Counted from the stretch's first letter, positions 43,001 through 51,662 are shown. The stretch is DNA of 64,000 nt from Collimonas rhizosphaerae (GCF_038896935.1 NZ_JBANDC010000006.1:186001-250000); one strand, 5' to 3'. Program-made: numbers and translations. The notes: a model not told the origin generated them from the letters alone.

Positions 43001-43682
43001 CGCTGCCGATCGGCTTGTGCGCGATCGACTGGCTCCAGGCCCGCGCCGCGCTTTCCGCTTCGGCGAAGGAGACGGTTTTCTGGCCACGGAAGCGGCCGTA
43101 CAGCTGGCACAGGTACTCGCGCTTGCTGTCGCGGAAATTGGTGATGCCGCGGTATTTCCCGGCCAGGTGATGTTCGATTTTTTCCACCGCCACCACCGCC
43201 ATGCCGCCGTCGATCTCGGTCGACGTCAGGTCGCCCAGCTGCAGCGCGACGCCGTCGATGATCAGCAGCGCCAGACGTTCCGACACCGCCTGGCGGCGCT
43301 CGCCGGCGCCGTCGACACGGGCGGAAGCCGCCACCAGCGCGGTGAATTCGCGCCCTTCCTCGCCCTCGCTCGGCTTGAACACCGCGGCGATGTAGCCGTG
43401 CGCGCCGTTGGGACGGGCGAACAGGTTATCCTCGGCGCCGACGATGTAAGACCACAGGGTGCGTTTTGTCTTGCCGTTGCGCGCGCCCTGGGTAGTCTCG
43501 TCCTGGCCCGGGTTGTAGCTGAAAATATTCTGGTAGACAGCCGTCATCACGGTTTGCAAGGCGTCCAGCATGGTCGATTTGCCGGAGCCGGTGGGGCCGG
43601 TCAGCAAAGTCATGTTGCCCATCGGGTATTCCTGCGAGCGCAGGGCGCCCCAGTTAACCAGGATCAGTTTATCCAGCTTCAT
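40062..43682 (-). CDS. jetC: JetC/MksB-like SMC ATPase
   Basis: The 1206-residue protein is SMC-like. Walker A GPTGSGKST (29-37) is near the N-terminus; coiled coil fills much of the middle (about 270-500 and 650-950) around a hinge-like central part; the C-terminal region has Walker B-like HLLVNDESFAKMDE and LICAMPTKHAGAIKPEFSRE. This matches JetC of Wadjet and MksB of MksBEF complexes, which extrude DNA loops and act on plasmids or the chromosome. It overlaps jetB by 4 bp. No jetD follows. Confidence 0.88.
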   Translation of the reverse strand: MKLDKLILVNWGALRSQEYPMGNMTLLTGPTGSGKSTMLDALQTVMTAVYQNIFSYNPGQDETTQGARNGKTKRTLWSYIVGAEDNLFARPNGAHGYIAAVFKPSEGEEGREFTALVAASARVDGAGERRQAVSERLALLIIDGVALQLGDLTSTEIDGGMAVVAVEKIEHHLAGKYRGITNFRDSKREYLCQLYGRFRGQKTVSFAEAESAARAWSQSIAHKPIGSVDDLVKHQILELDTSQLSQRIGQISKLMRQVNELRKEGERLSDNVKRLELLGKAVGDTARAHQSASQSQLLVSSLALREDQRQLEAATSAIEGLQALIDDETENADKLEQDRGAKNRSLTQIHAQMMGIPAAEQKSRIQNQIEQNDGKIKAVFSALQHNALAAQQLETAARSVAGMQIPPEQKEIANAARQVVLALSAAGTLDLATHLRSIAELAKADEVDVLKSLMLVSGFEGVDAALGKLHAALAGTEHSFVSALHTQIAQLRTAEHDALRHEKDAASRKANLAEGGADYPQHIRHALKEFRSELGAARAQVLCDLVEPLSIEWQAAIEGYLGGARFNLVVDQAWEGKAIDFVRQKKLRANVIQGSFCLKNLKIERTPSDSIVHELSTEHPIAHAYLHDQFGQVVKVADTEALRHTSRGLTRDGKGSGSRTMFTADTDLLVFGQEAKRLAKQRAEQEHAHAEQELTRIRAQLRELQGALALMGQLQCPSFAAIDELENLVRELDAARQDLGRLDLTQVSKLEDEAEALGIEIAALEARKTACSKNIGGHEKAIQGHQAALTRLHFGLGAKQARVDSDTEKLRDLCIVNGSLSFTALTDEVAAWVNAGSHSQSQAAAGVAKQTALSWQLYGDARNALGEYHAHARIDERFETAQGDDLRDGDFTPLYALMVTLQERTRAQLTRQKDIGLIKNLEQLRTAEASFNDVFTKQFCYEIRNAVDTGVRTLKTLNTELDKLKFGTDKFRIDWSEWIPEFKAYYDFFCATSEMSDTQEAGNLFADPVLSAENCQVRDRLVQLLLSDDEDKAVKELQRVADYRNYRRYEIYKESDTGSHVRLSEWGTGSGGQLETPAYIIHAAVVTNRLKRFEKGASLHLLVNDESFAKMDEGRARDVLKFLRDNLGMQLICAMPTKHAGAIKPEFSREWSFSRTVADGNGEVGFVSESDERELRSDKLRELWELRRAQVREQAQINFEAAEQAA

Positions 43683-44419
43683 TCCACGTTTCCTTCTATG
43701 CCTTGCGCTGTAAATTCGTCTTCCGCTTCGGCTTCGACTTGCAGGCTCACAGGTTCTGCCTCGCTGCCGGCGCCGGCCGGCAGCGGCTCCGATTCCAGCG
43801 CGGCTTCCAGCATGTCGTCGCTGATGATGCCGAGGATGGTCGGCCGGATCGCCAGCAGGGCGTCCTCATCGTCCATCGAAAAATTCGGCGCCAGCCGGAT
43901 CAGGCGATGGCGCTTGAGATCGTTGAGCAGGCGTTGGCGCTCGATGCTGGTGGGCGGCAGCGCGCGCTTCAATTGCGTCTGCAGGGTCGCCGACAATTCC
44001 TCGAAGCGCGTCAGCACCTCGCCGGAATCCGTCAGGCGGTTGCCGCCTTCCGACAAACCCTGCTGGTACTGGAAGCGCAGCGCCAGCGCCGCCGCGACAA
44101 AATCCGGCGACAGCCGGGCGCGCAAACCGGGCACCGCTTCCAGTCCGTCTTCCGGCAAACCCGGCACTTCGGCGCCGGGCGCATACAGGCGAAAAAATTC
44201 GCCTTTCAGGTTGTGCTCAAGACGGAAGCCGCCGAGCTGGAAATAATCGCCCAGGCAGGTTTCGATGCGGCGCGCATCGTCGTACAGGCGCTGCTCGACG
44301 CCGTCTTCCTCGCGCAGCACGATGCCGGCGGCGAACAGGCGTCCGACGATTTCGCGGAAACGCTCCAGCGACAGGCTGTGCAGCGCCAGCTGCTGGTGCA
44401 GTGTTTCATTCAGGGTCAT
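43679..44419 (-). CDS. jetB: JetB/MksE-like subunit (DUF4194)
   Basis: The 246-residue protein matches the DUF4194 winged-helix subunit: LHSLSLERFREIVGRLFAAG, VEQRLYDDARRIETCLGDYF and the C-terminal RQRLLNDLKRHRLIRLAPNF. This kite-like KITE subunit sits on the kleisin between SMC heads. It overlaps jetA by 14 bp and jetC by 4 bp, so all three are translated together. The last 40 residues are acidic and poorly conserved. Confidence 0.85.
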   Translation of the reverse strand: MTLNETLHQQLALHSLSLERFREIVGRLFAAGIVLREEDGVEQRLYDDARRIETCLGDYFQLGGFRLEHNLKGEFFRLYAPGAEVPGLPEDGLEAVPGLRARLSPDFVAAALALRFQYQQGLSEGGNRLTDSGEVLTRFEELSATLQTQLKRALPPTSIERQRLLNDLKRHRLIRLAPNFSMDDEDALLAIRPTILGIISDDMLEAALESEPLPAGAGSEAEPVSLQVEAEAEDEFTAQGIEGNVE

Positions 44420-45851
44420 GTTTCATCTCGATCTGGTAATCGTCGCCGGCATAAAACTCGTTCCAGAGCTTGCTCGGCAATTTCTGCACGGTGAGCCGGC
44501 CGTCGCGCGCGCCGCGCACGGCTTCCACCACCTGCATGTTGTTGAGGACGTCGGTGGTGGTCGCCACCGGCAAGGTCGACAGCCGGATCGGCCGGTCGCG
44601 CAAGCGCAGCTCAGCGCGGATCCGGTGCACGATGTCGTCGTTGGAGAGGGCGAAGGCGTCGGCCTCGGCGCGGTACATGGCCGCCGCCAGCCGGGCGTCG
44701 CGCGTCACTTTCGGCTGTGCCGTCACGGTCAGCGCCTTGCGCCGCTGCGAAGCGCTGCGCAGCTTGAAGCCGGCCGGATCGAGCAGGCGGATTTCGGCCG
44801 GCGCGATGGCGGCGCCGATCCGTTCCAGCAAGGCGTCCTGCGCCGCGCCGCTGAGCTTGGCGGTCTTGCCGATCGCCACGCTGTAGGCTTGCCGGGTCTG
44901 GCCGCCGCGCAGCATCAGCGCCTGCTGCACGATGCTGGCGGCGCGCTGCATGTAGACGCTCATGGCCTTGATCAGTTCAGGATGCTTGGTGGTGCAAGCC
45001 GCTTCCACCATTTCTTCGATGCGGTCCAGCATCCATTCCAGCGTTGACGGCCCTTGCCGTTCCTGGCTGGCCCAGCGCGCGATATCGTTGAGCTGGTCTT
45101 CCAGCGCCTGCGACTTGTCATGCTCCAGGCTGTGCAAACGGGCGATCACGTCGCGGATCGCTTGTCGATGGCGTTCGATGCTGTCGGCCGTGAGCTGCTT
45201 CTTGAATTCCTTTTCGAAGCGGTCGAGGAATTCCATGAAACCGTCCCATGGCGTTTGCGATGCTTCCAGCATCAGGCGCCGCACCAGCTCCTGGAAATAA
45301 TCGACGCCTTCCGACAAGTCGCTGATCACTTTTTCGGCGTAGTCGTAGGCGTCGATCAGGTCGTAGGCGTCGACATTGCGCAACGCGGCGTTGAGCGCAT
45401 TGCGGCAGCTGCGCACGTTACGCTGGCGGGTACGCGCGCTGCGCCGGTCTATGGCCCAGAACGCTTCGGCAAACAGCTTGCCGGCGCGCGTGAAGCGGTA
45501 GGCGGTGACCAGGCCGGCGCGGTCGCCGAAGGTCTCCAGCCAGCCGTCCCTGAGCAGGGTGCGCAGCAATGCGCTGCTGCTTTGCTGGTCGTCAGCGCCG
45601 GCGGGAATCAGATCGTCGTCGGCCAGCCCTGCGTCCGCCGCTGCCTCTTCCTGCGCCAGCATGACCTGGCGCGACTCCTGCACCACCGGCAGCAGCAGGT
45701 CGCGCAAGCCGTCGCGCGTCAGGTTCTGGCCATAATCGGCGCTGGGACCGTGCAGCCGCTCATACAGCGCACGCACGCAAGCCACCACCACGCCGCGGTG
45801 CTTGCCGGCCAGCGGCCTGAAAAAATTAAGTCGGTCTGGTTCAAAAAACAA
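44406..45851 (-). CDS. jetA: JetA/MksF-like kleisin subunit
   Basis: The 481-residue protein is the JetA family (kleisin-like) with an N-terminal winged helix region (FFEPDRLNFFRPLAGKHR, LLRTLLRDGWLETFGDRAG), a helical middle (about 150-330) and a C-terminal wHTH-like tail. The start codon is TTG at 45851, preceded by AAGGCAGG about 8 bases upstream. It heads a three-gene operon with jetB and jetC. It bridges SMC heads and carries the KITE subunit. Upstream lies a 13-bp tandem repeat, possibly an operator. Confidence 0.82.
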   Translation of the reverse strand: MFFEPDRLNFFRPLAGKHRGVVVACVRALYERLHGPSADYGQNLTRDGLRDLLLPVVQESRQVMLAQEEAAADAGLADDDLIPAGADDQQSSSALLRTLLRDGWLETFGDRAGLVTAYRFTRAGKLFAEAFWAIDRRSARTRQRNVRSCRNALNAALRNVDAYDLIDAYDYAEKVISDLSEGVDYFQELVRRLMLEASQTPWDGFMEFLDRFEKEFKKQLTADSIERHRQAIRDVIARLHSLEHDKSQALEDQLNDIARWASQERQGPSTLEWMLDRIEEMVEAACTTKHPELIKAMSVYMQRAASIVQQALMLRGGQTRQAYSVAIGKTAKLSGAAQDALLERIGAAIAPAEIRLLDPAGFKLRSASQRRKALTVTAQPKVTRDARLAAAMYRAEADAFALSNDDIVHRIRAELRLRDRPIRLSTLPVATTTDVLNNMQVVEAVRGARDGRLTVQKLPSKLWNEFYAGDDYQIEMKHDPE

Positions 45852-46232
45852 TCGGGTTGCCTGCCTTAGCTACGGAAATGCGTTACAAAAATGCGTTGCA
45901 AAAACGAAAATATATCGGGTATTGGCGCCTGGCGATATTGCCGGCGGCGTAATTGTGTAAATTAAAGCCTAACCCGCCATTGTAAAGGGTCGCGCCGGCG
46001 CGCACCGGCTATATCGAGCCGGTATTTTATACAGTGGACAGAAAGCCGGGCCATCCGTAACATCCATTGCTAGAATGCCGCCAGACATTCCCCGCCTATC
46101 CGCCAGGAGACACCGTGCCATCGAGCCGCCCCACCAGCCATCCCAGCATGACGATCCAGCGCAAACCGGGCGCCAGCGGCCTGGCAGCCTTGGCAACACC
46201 GCTTGGCGCGCACTGATGCGCCGCCGCCGCCC
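45852..46232. other. Intergenic region between jetA and DUF2804
   Basis: This 381-bp region between divergent genes holds the 13-mer repeat and AT-rich sequence near jetA, and a 33-residue ORF (46115-46216, GTG start, AGGAGA upstream) that I do not accept as a gene. Promoters for both directions are expected here. Confidence 0.4.
45876..45901. repeat. Tandem 13-mer AAATGCGTT(A/G)CAA x 2 upstream of jetA
   Basis: Two adjacent 13-mers (45876-45888 and 45889-45901) differ at one base. They lie 25-50 bp upstream of the TTG start, where a promoter and operator would be. The role is inferred from position only. Confidence 0.45.
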
Positions 46233-47249
46233 ATGATCCCCTTGTCCCTGCCCGCGGCTCCGGCCAATGTCATCGCTGCCGACGGCCAGCCATGCATGGG
46301 GCGCTATGCCGGCCAGACCGGGACCATCGACTGGTCGACCCTGGCTCCGCCCTATGCGCGCGGCAAGCTGTGGCGGCGCTTCCATCACAAACGCTGGCAA
46401 TACGTGGCGCTGTCGACGCCGCGGCTGTTGTGCGGGATCGCGATTGTCGACGTCGGCTGGACCAATACCGCTTTCGCCTACGTCTTCGACCGCCAGCTGG
46501 GCAAGCAGATCGCCGGTTTTTCGCAAGACGGCATACCTGGCCTGAGCGCCAGGGTCAGCGACCGGCCGGACGGCGCCAGCCGTTTCCACTGTTTCGGCAA
46601 CCGCATCGATTACCAGCCGCCGCTCGCCGGCGCCGAGGATGGCGGCAAATACCAGCTCAGCGTGCAATGCGAGCAGTTCGAGCTCGAGGCTCAATTCGAC
46701 GCCAGCCAGGCCGCCCCCCTGTTCCTGGCAGTGGGCCCGATTGTGCACGGCTCGGTGCACGCCACCCAGAAATCGCCGGGCATGCCGCTGACCGGCGAAG
46801 TGCGCGCGGGCGACGAGCGTTATGAGCTGGACGGCGGCGTCGCCAGCTTCGACTATTCGAACGGCCTGCTGGCGCGCAATACAGAGTGGCGCTGGGCCTC
46901 CGCCCATGGCCTGGATATCGGCTTCAACCTGCAGGCCGGTTATTTCGGCAAGCAGGAAAACGTGCTGTGGCTGGACGGCCAGCTGCATGCGCTCGGCCAC
47001 GTGCGGTTCGAGTACGACCTGGCGGCGCCGCTGGCGCCGTGGCATATCTATACCGACGACGGCCTGCTCGACTTGCAGTTCATGCCGGAAGGCGCGCGCC
47101 ACGAAAACAAGAACCTGCTGGTCGCCGCCACCCGCTATATCCAGCCGATAGGGAGTTTCAGCGGCTGGGTCAAGCCGGAGCGCAACGCCGCGCCGCGTCC
47201 GGTGGAGCACCTGGTGGGCGTGACCGAGGAACACTTCTCGCGCTGGTGA
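46233..47249 (+). CDS. DUF2804 family protein
   Basis: ATG 46233 gives 338 residues. DUF2804 features are GTIDWSTLAPPYARGKLWRRFHHKRWQYV, GWTNTAFAYVFDRQLGK, TQKSPGMPLTGEV, ARNTEWRWASAHG and the tail YIQPIGSFSGWVKPE. It has no signal or membrane segment and is rich in beta-strand, resembling lipocalin-like hydroxyneurosporene-type proteins. The biochemical role is unknown. It is 118 bp upstream of the Hsp70-like gene on the same strand. Confidence 0.8.
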   Translation: MIPLSLPAAPANVIAADGQPCMGRYAGQTGTIDWSTLAPPYARGKLWRRFHHKRWQYVALSTPRLLCGIAIVDVGWTNTAFAYVFDRQLGKQIAGFSQDGIPGLSARVSDRPDGASRFHCFGNRIDYQPPLAGAEDGGKYQLSVQCEQFELEAQFDASQAAPLFLAVGPIVHGSVHATQKSPGMPLTGEVRAGDERYELDGGVASFDYSNGLLARNTEWRWASAHGLDIGFNLQAGYFGKQENVLWLDGQLHALGHVRFEYDLAAPLAPWHIYTDDGLLDLQFMPEGARHENKNLLVAATRYIQPIGSFSGWVKPERNAAPRPVEHLVGVTEEHFSRW

Positions 47250-47367
47250 CGTTGCCGTGCACCAACATAGCGATTCGCAATTTTCCAACACCTGCCGCAT
47301 TTCCCCTGCATCGCCAATATGTTTGGTATACCATTGCCGGCCAATTTTTCATTTGTGAGGCATGGCG

Positions 47368-48618
47368 ATGTCAAATGCTTGCGGCGTGGATTTCGGCACG
47401 TCTAATTCCACCGTCGGCTGGAGCAGGCCCGGACAAAGCGCCTTGCTGCCGCTGGAAGACGGCAAGGTCACCTTGCCTTCGGTGGTGTTCTTCAACGCCG
47501 AGGATGACGCCTTCAGTTTCGGCCGCGCCGCGCTGAGCGCTTACCTGGCCGGCTACGAGGGGCGTTTGATGCGCTCCCTGAAGAGCCTGCTCGGCTCCAG
47601 CCTGATCGACGCCCAGACCGAGGTCGGCGGCCGCGCGCTGCCGTTCCGCGCCCTGCTGAGCCATTTCATCGCCGAACTGAAAACCCGCGCCGAACAGGCT
47701 GCCGGCAAGGATTTCCAGAGCGTGGTGCTGGGCCGCCCGGTGTTTTTTGTCGACGACAACCCGGCCGCCGACCAGCGCGCCGAAGATACGCTGGCGGAAA
47801 TCGCCCGCGCCGTCGGTTTCCAGCACATCGCCTTCCAGTACGAACCTATCGCCGCCGCCTTCGACTATGAATCCAGCATTGAGCGCGAGGAACTGGTGCT
47901 GATCGCCGACATCGGCGGCGGCACCTCCGACTTTTCGCTGGTGCGCCTGTCGCCGCAGCGCGCCGGCAACAGCGAACGGCGCGACGACATCCTGGCTACC
48001 GGCGGCGTGCACATCGGCGGCACCGATTTCGATAAATACCTGAGCCTGTCCAGCGTGATGCCGATGCTGGGACTGGGCAGCCGCCTGGTGAACAACAGCG
48101 AAGTGCCGTCCAGCTATTACTTCAACCTGGCGACCTGGCACACCATCAACCAGATCTATACCCGCAAGGCGTGGCTGCAGCTGAAAGACGTGCAGCGCGA
48201 AACAGTCGAACGCGAGAAATTCAGCCGGCTGCTGGACCTGGTGGAACAACGCGCCGGGCACTGGCTGGCGCTGCAAGTGGAGCAAGGCAAGATCGGCTTG
48301 TCCGACGCCGAAACGGTGCAGCTCAGCCTGGACCGCATCGCTCCCGGCCAGGCCCTGAGCCTGACGCGCCAGCAGTTCAACGATAGCATCGCGCACCTGG
48401 TGGGCACGGTGGAAGACACCGTGGGCAACCTGCTGCGCGACGCCGGCGTGACGCCGGCGCAAGTCGATACGGTATTTTTTACCGGCGGCTCCAGCGGCGT
48501 ACAGCTGCTGCGCCACAAGATCGCGGCCCTGGTGCCGGCGGCAAAAGCCGTCGAAGGCGACCTGTTCGGCAGCATCGGCGCCGGCCTGGCGCTGGATGCG
48601 GTGCGCAAGTTCGGCTGA
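47368..48618 (+). CDS. Short Hsp70-like ATPase (YegD-type)
   Basis: ATG 47368 was preferred to the ATG at 47362 because GAGG lies at 47355-47358, a better distance. The 416-residue protein has the actin/Hsp70 nucleotide fold: GVDFGTSNSTVGW (phosphate 1), IADIGGGTSDFSLV (phosphate 2) and VFFTGGSSGVQLLR (adenosine). It ends after the ATPase domain, so it lacks the substrate-binding domain of DnaK, as in YegD. Role unknown. Confidence 0.88.
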   Translation: MSNACGVDFGTSNSTVGWSRPGQSALLPLEDGKVTLPSVVFFNAEDDAFSFGRAALSAYLAGYEGRLMRSLKSLLGSSLIDAQTEVGGRALPFRALLSHFIAELKTRAEQAAGKDFQSVVLGRPVFFVDDNPAADQRAEDTLAEIARAVGFQHIAFQYEPIAAAFDYESSIEREELVLIADIGGGTSDFSLVRLSPQRAGNSERRDDILATGGVHIGGTDFDKYLSLSSVMPMLGLGSRLVNNSEVPSSYYFNLATWHTINQIYTRKAWLQLKDVQRETVEREKFSRLLDLVEQRAGHWLALQVEQGKIGLSDAETVQLSLDRIAPGQALSLTRQQFNDSIAHLVGTVEDTVGNLLRDAGVTPAQVDTVFFTGGSSGVQLLRHKIAALVPAAKAVEGDLFGSIGAGLALDAVRKFG

Positions 48619-48653
48619 ACCTGGCAGCCTGTCGGACTTAGGATGATCGGCTG

Positions 48654-49967
48654 CTAGCCGGCGCTGTCGTCGGTTTTATCCGCCTTGCCGCCGCGCTTGC
48701 GCAAGCCGGCAAGCTCCGACAGGCGCATGCCTTCCGGGATCGCCAGGCGTTTGCCGTGGCCGATCCGCTGCGCGTGGTAAATCCCGGTATGGCCGGAAAA
48801 CAGATAGCTGACGACGCAGGCAATGCCGGCCAGCACGCCGATCTCCGGTCCGAACAATTCGATCGCCATGATGGTCGACGCAATCGGCGTATTGGCGGCG
48901 CCGGCGAAGACCGCCACGAATCCCAAACCGGCCAGCACCGGAACCGGCATCGACAGCAGCTGCGCCAGGGCGTTGCCCAGCGTCGCACCGATATAGAACA
49001 GCGGCGTCACCTCGCCGCCCTTGAAGCCGGACGCCAGGGTCGTCACCGTAAACACGATCTTGCCGGCGAAGTCGTACAGCGGCAGCGGTTTCTCGAATGC
49101 CTCGACGATGGTCGGAATCCCCAGCCCCAGGTATTTGTCGGTGCCCGGCAGCAAAGCCAGCAGCAGCACGGCCACGCCGCCGGCGAACGGCCGCAGCGGC
49201 GGGAACTTGATGAGACGCTTGACCAGGCGCGACAAGCCGTGGGTCGCTTGCGCGAACAGCATGCCGACCAGGCCGAACACGATGCCGGCGGCCAGCGTCG
49301 CGGCGAAGATCGCGATGCTGAAATGCGGCACGAAAGGGATCGCATAGTGGGTGTGGTGCACCCCGAGCAATGCCGGCACCTGGTCGCTGACGATGGCGGC
49401 GATGAAGCACGGCAGGATGGCGTCGTAGCGCAAGCGGCCGATGGCCAGCACTTCCAGCCCGAACACCGCGCCGGCCAGCGGCGTGCCGAACACCGAAGCG
49501 AAACCGGCGCTGATGCCGGCCATCAGCAGGATGCGGCGCTCGTCCGGCCCTAGCCGGCCGATGCGGGTCACCATGTCGGCCAGGGCGCCGCCCATCTGCA
49601 CCGCCGTTCCCTCGCGGCCGGCCGAGCCGCCGAACAGGTGGGTGATCACGGTGCCCAGCAAGATCAGCGGCGCCATGCGTTTCGGCACGATGCGCCGGGG
49701 ATCGTGGATTTCGTCGATCAGCAGGTTGTTGCCGCCTTCCACCGACTTGCCCAGCAAGTGATACGCCAGGCCGACCGCAAACCCCGCCAGCGGCAACAGC
49801 CACAACAGCCAGCGATGCGCGTTGCGGGTATCCGTGGCCCACTCCAGCGACAGCAGCAGCGCTGCCGACGCCAGGCCGGCCAGCGCGCCGACCACCGACG
49901 CCAGCACCAGCCAGCGCGCGAGATACACCAGCATCAGCAGCTGTTCAGGATAATTTGTTTTTTTCAT
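48654..49967 (-). CDS. ClC-family chloride channel/antiporter
   Basis: The ATG at 49967 gives 437 residues. ClC selectivity motifs are GSAGREGTAVQ (gating Glu in GREGT; the usual GREGP has Pro) and GIPTIVEAFEKP later; AGISAGFASVFGTPLAGAVF is the following family motif. About ten or more membrane segments are present. It carries Cl- across the inner membrane, as channel or H+ antiporter. It is convergent with the Hsp70-like gene. Confidence 0.9.
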   Translation of the reverse strand: MKKTNYPEQLLMLVYLARWLVLASVVGALAGLASAALLLSLEWATDTRNAHRWLLWLLPLAGFAVGLAYHLLGKSVEGGNNLLIDEIHDPRRIVPKRMAPLILLGTVITHLFGGSAGREGTAVQMGGALADMVTRIGRLGPDERRILLMAGISAGFASVFGTPLAGAVFGLEVLAIGRLRYDAILPCFIAAIVSDQVPALLGVHHTHYAIPFVPHFSIAIFAATLAAGIVFGLVGMLFAQATHGLSRLVKRLIKFPPLRPFAGGVAVLLLALLPGTDKYLGLGIPTIVEAFEKPLPLYDFAGKIVFTVTTLASGFKGGEVTPLFYIGATLGNALAQLLSMPVPVLAGLGFVAVFAGAANTPIASTIMAIELFGPEIGVLAGIACVVSYLFSGHTGIYHAQRIGHGKRLAIPEGMRLSELAGLRKRGGKADKTDDSAG

Positions 49968-50179
49968 GGATAAAGGTGCGAGATTTGAAGGACTCAAACC
50001 TGGATGGCAAGGAAAGCGCGCACGCCTGCAGATCCCGTCCAGGAACTTGCAGGCATCATCAGCTGCGTTTGGCTGGAGAGTTTGCGAAGGCTCAAGTCAA
50101 AAGCGGCGGTTCAGGGAGGAATGCCATCTCCGAAATGCTACGCCAGCATTGTGCCGGACACCGATGTCCGGCGCAAGCC

Positions 50180-51091
50180 TCAAGCCGGGTCGAAGCTGGT
50201 CAGCTTCGCCAGTGCGTCCAGCCACCAGGCAAGCGCAGGCCCGACTTCGCGGTCCGGCCGGTACACGCATTGCATCGGCAGCGCCGCTCCCTCCGGCGGA
50301 TGGCCGGCAGTCTGGATAAGCACCAGCCGGCCGCTCGCCAGGTCGTCCGCCACCACGTGCCGCGGCATGTAGCCCCAGCCCATGCCCGCCCGCAGCAAGG
50401 CGTGCTTGGTGCCAAGGTCGCTCATGCGCCAGGACAGCGAGGAATGCACCGAAAAATCCTGGTTGGCGGTGAGCGCGCTGCGGTCGCTCAGCACCAGCTG
50501 CACCTGCTGCTCCAGCACATGGCCGGGGATGCGGCCGCTGAACTGCGCCAGCGCATGGGCCGGCGCCACGACGCCGACCAGCAGCACCGTCGGCAAGCTG
50601 ATGCGCAGCAGATTGGGGGGAACGATAGGCAAGGTGCCCAGCACGCCAAGCATCGCCACGCCGTCGAGCACGCGCTCGGCGACCGAACCCAGCGCTTCGA
50701 TCTCCAGCCGCACTGTAACGCCGGGAAACGCCTGCCGGAAATCGCCCAGCAACATCACCAGCGCCGCGGTCGGGAAAAACACATCGAGCGCCAGGGTGAT
50801 TTCCAGTTCCTGCCCGTGCGCATAGGCGGCCGCGCGCGCCTGCAGGGCATCGACCTGGTCCAGCACCTGGCGCGCATCGCGCAGCAGCTCGATGCCGGCG
50901 GCCGTCAGCTGCGGCCGGTAGCTGCTGCGGTCGAACAAGGGCAATCCAAGCTGGTTTTCCAGCGTGCCGATGGCATAGCTGACTGCCGACTGGGCGCGCT
51001 TCAGCGCCTTCGCCGCGGCCAGGAAACTGCCGCTGTCGGCCACTTGGGCGAACACCCGCAATTGATCCAGCGATAGCCGTTCGATATTCAT
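50180..51091 (-). CDS. LysR-family regulator divergent from DoxX-pirin
   Basis: The 303-residue protein has a LysR HTH (LDQLRVFAQVADSGSFLAAA, RAQSAVSYAIGTLENQLGL) and a C-terminal effector domain. It is divergent from doxX (187 bp between starts), the usual arrangement for control of a DoxX-pirin operon. A near-perfect dyad at 51121-51144 lies between them and may be its site. Confidence 0.88.
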   Translation of the reverse strand: MNIERLSLDQLRVFAQVADSGSFLAAAKALKRAQSAVSYAIGTLENQLGLPLFDRSSYRPQLTAAGIELLRDARQVLDQVDALQARAAAYAHGQELEITLALDVFFPTAALVMLLGDFRQAFPGVTVRLEIEALGSVAERVLDGVAMLGVLGTLPIVPPNLLRISLPTVLLVGVVAPAHALAQFSGRIPGHVLEQQVQLVLSDRSALTANQDFSVHSSLSWRMSDLGTKHALLRAGMGWGYMPRHVVADDLASGRLVLIQTAGHPPEGAALPMQCVYRPDREVGPALAWWLDALAKLTSFDPA

Positions 51092-51120
51092 GGCGATCCA
51101 ACAATATCCAATAATTAGAT

Positions 51121-51144
51121 ATTGATTATCTCAAGATTATCAAT
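51121..51144. promoter_or_regulatory. Candidate LysR operator, 24-bp dyad
   Basis: ATTGATTATCTC followed by AAGATTATCAAT pairs at 10 of 12 positions, including ATTGAT...ATCAAT ends. It lies 30 bp from the LysR start and about 135 bp from doxX. Fits a T-N11-A type LysR box. Confidence 0.45.
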
Positions 51145-51278
51145 ATGCGGCCAGGAATAAGGGGCATAAGATGGTTTCGTCCGCTGCACCAGATACGCAA
51201 TCATCACTCGATACAGCGGCTTGCAAACGCTTACTCACATCGAAACCCTTTAAAACCCTTTTATAGACTGGAACCATC

Positions 51279-51662
51279 ATGCAAACTTCACCAACACTGT
51301 ATCGTATCGGCCGGGTCCTGCTGGCCTCCCTGTTCGTCATTTCGGGCCTCCTGAAAATCACCGCGTTTTCCGGCATGGTCGGCTACATGAGCAGCCTCGG
51401 CATCCCATTCGCGACTTTCGCCGTGCTTGTCACCATCCTGGTCGAAGTCGGCGGCGGCCTGGCGATCATGACCGGCTGGAATGCGCGTCCCGCAGCGCTC
51501 GTGGTAGCGCTGTTCACGGTCGGCGCCACCCTGGCGGCGCATCGTTTCTGGCAGGCCGATCCAGCCGGCGTGCAAAACCAGCTGAATCATTTCCTGAAAA
51601 ACATCTCGATCATCGGCGCCCTGCTCATGCTGGCGGCGGTCGATACGGATGCGAAAAAATAA
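51279..51662 (+). CDS. DoxX-family membrane protein
   Basis: The 127-residue protein has four hydrophobic segments: YRIGRVLLASLFVISGLLKI, then GIPFATFAVLVTILVEVGGG, ALVVALFTVGATLA and ISIIGALLMLAAVD. It belongs to the DoxX family, which in many bacteria accompanies redox or stress genes. It sits 23 bp before the pirin gene, probably in one operon, with LysR control. Function of the family member is unknown. Confidence 0.87.
   Translation: MQTSPTLYRIGRVLLASLFVISGLLKITAFSGMVGYMSSLGIPFATFAVLVTILVEVGGGLAIMTGWNARPAALVVALFTVGATLAAHRFWQADPAGVQNQLNHFLKNISIIGALLMLAAVDTDAKK

Noticed and set aside
46115..46216. 33-residue ORF with AGGAGA upstream, GTG start
   Set aside because: Short, Ser/Pro/Arg-rich, no homologue recognised, and the start is GTG. 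Its stop lies 16 bp before the DUF2804 start, so a leader role cannot be excluded but is not supported.
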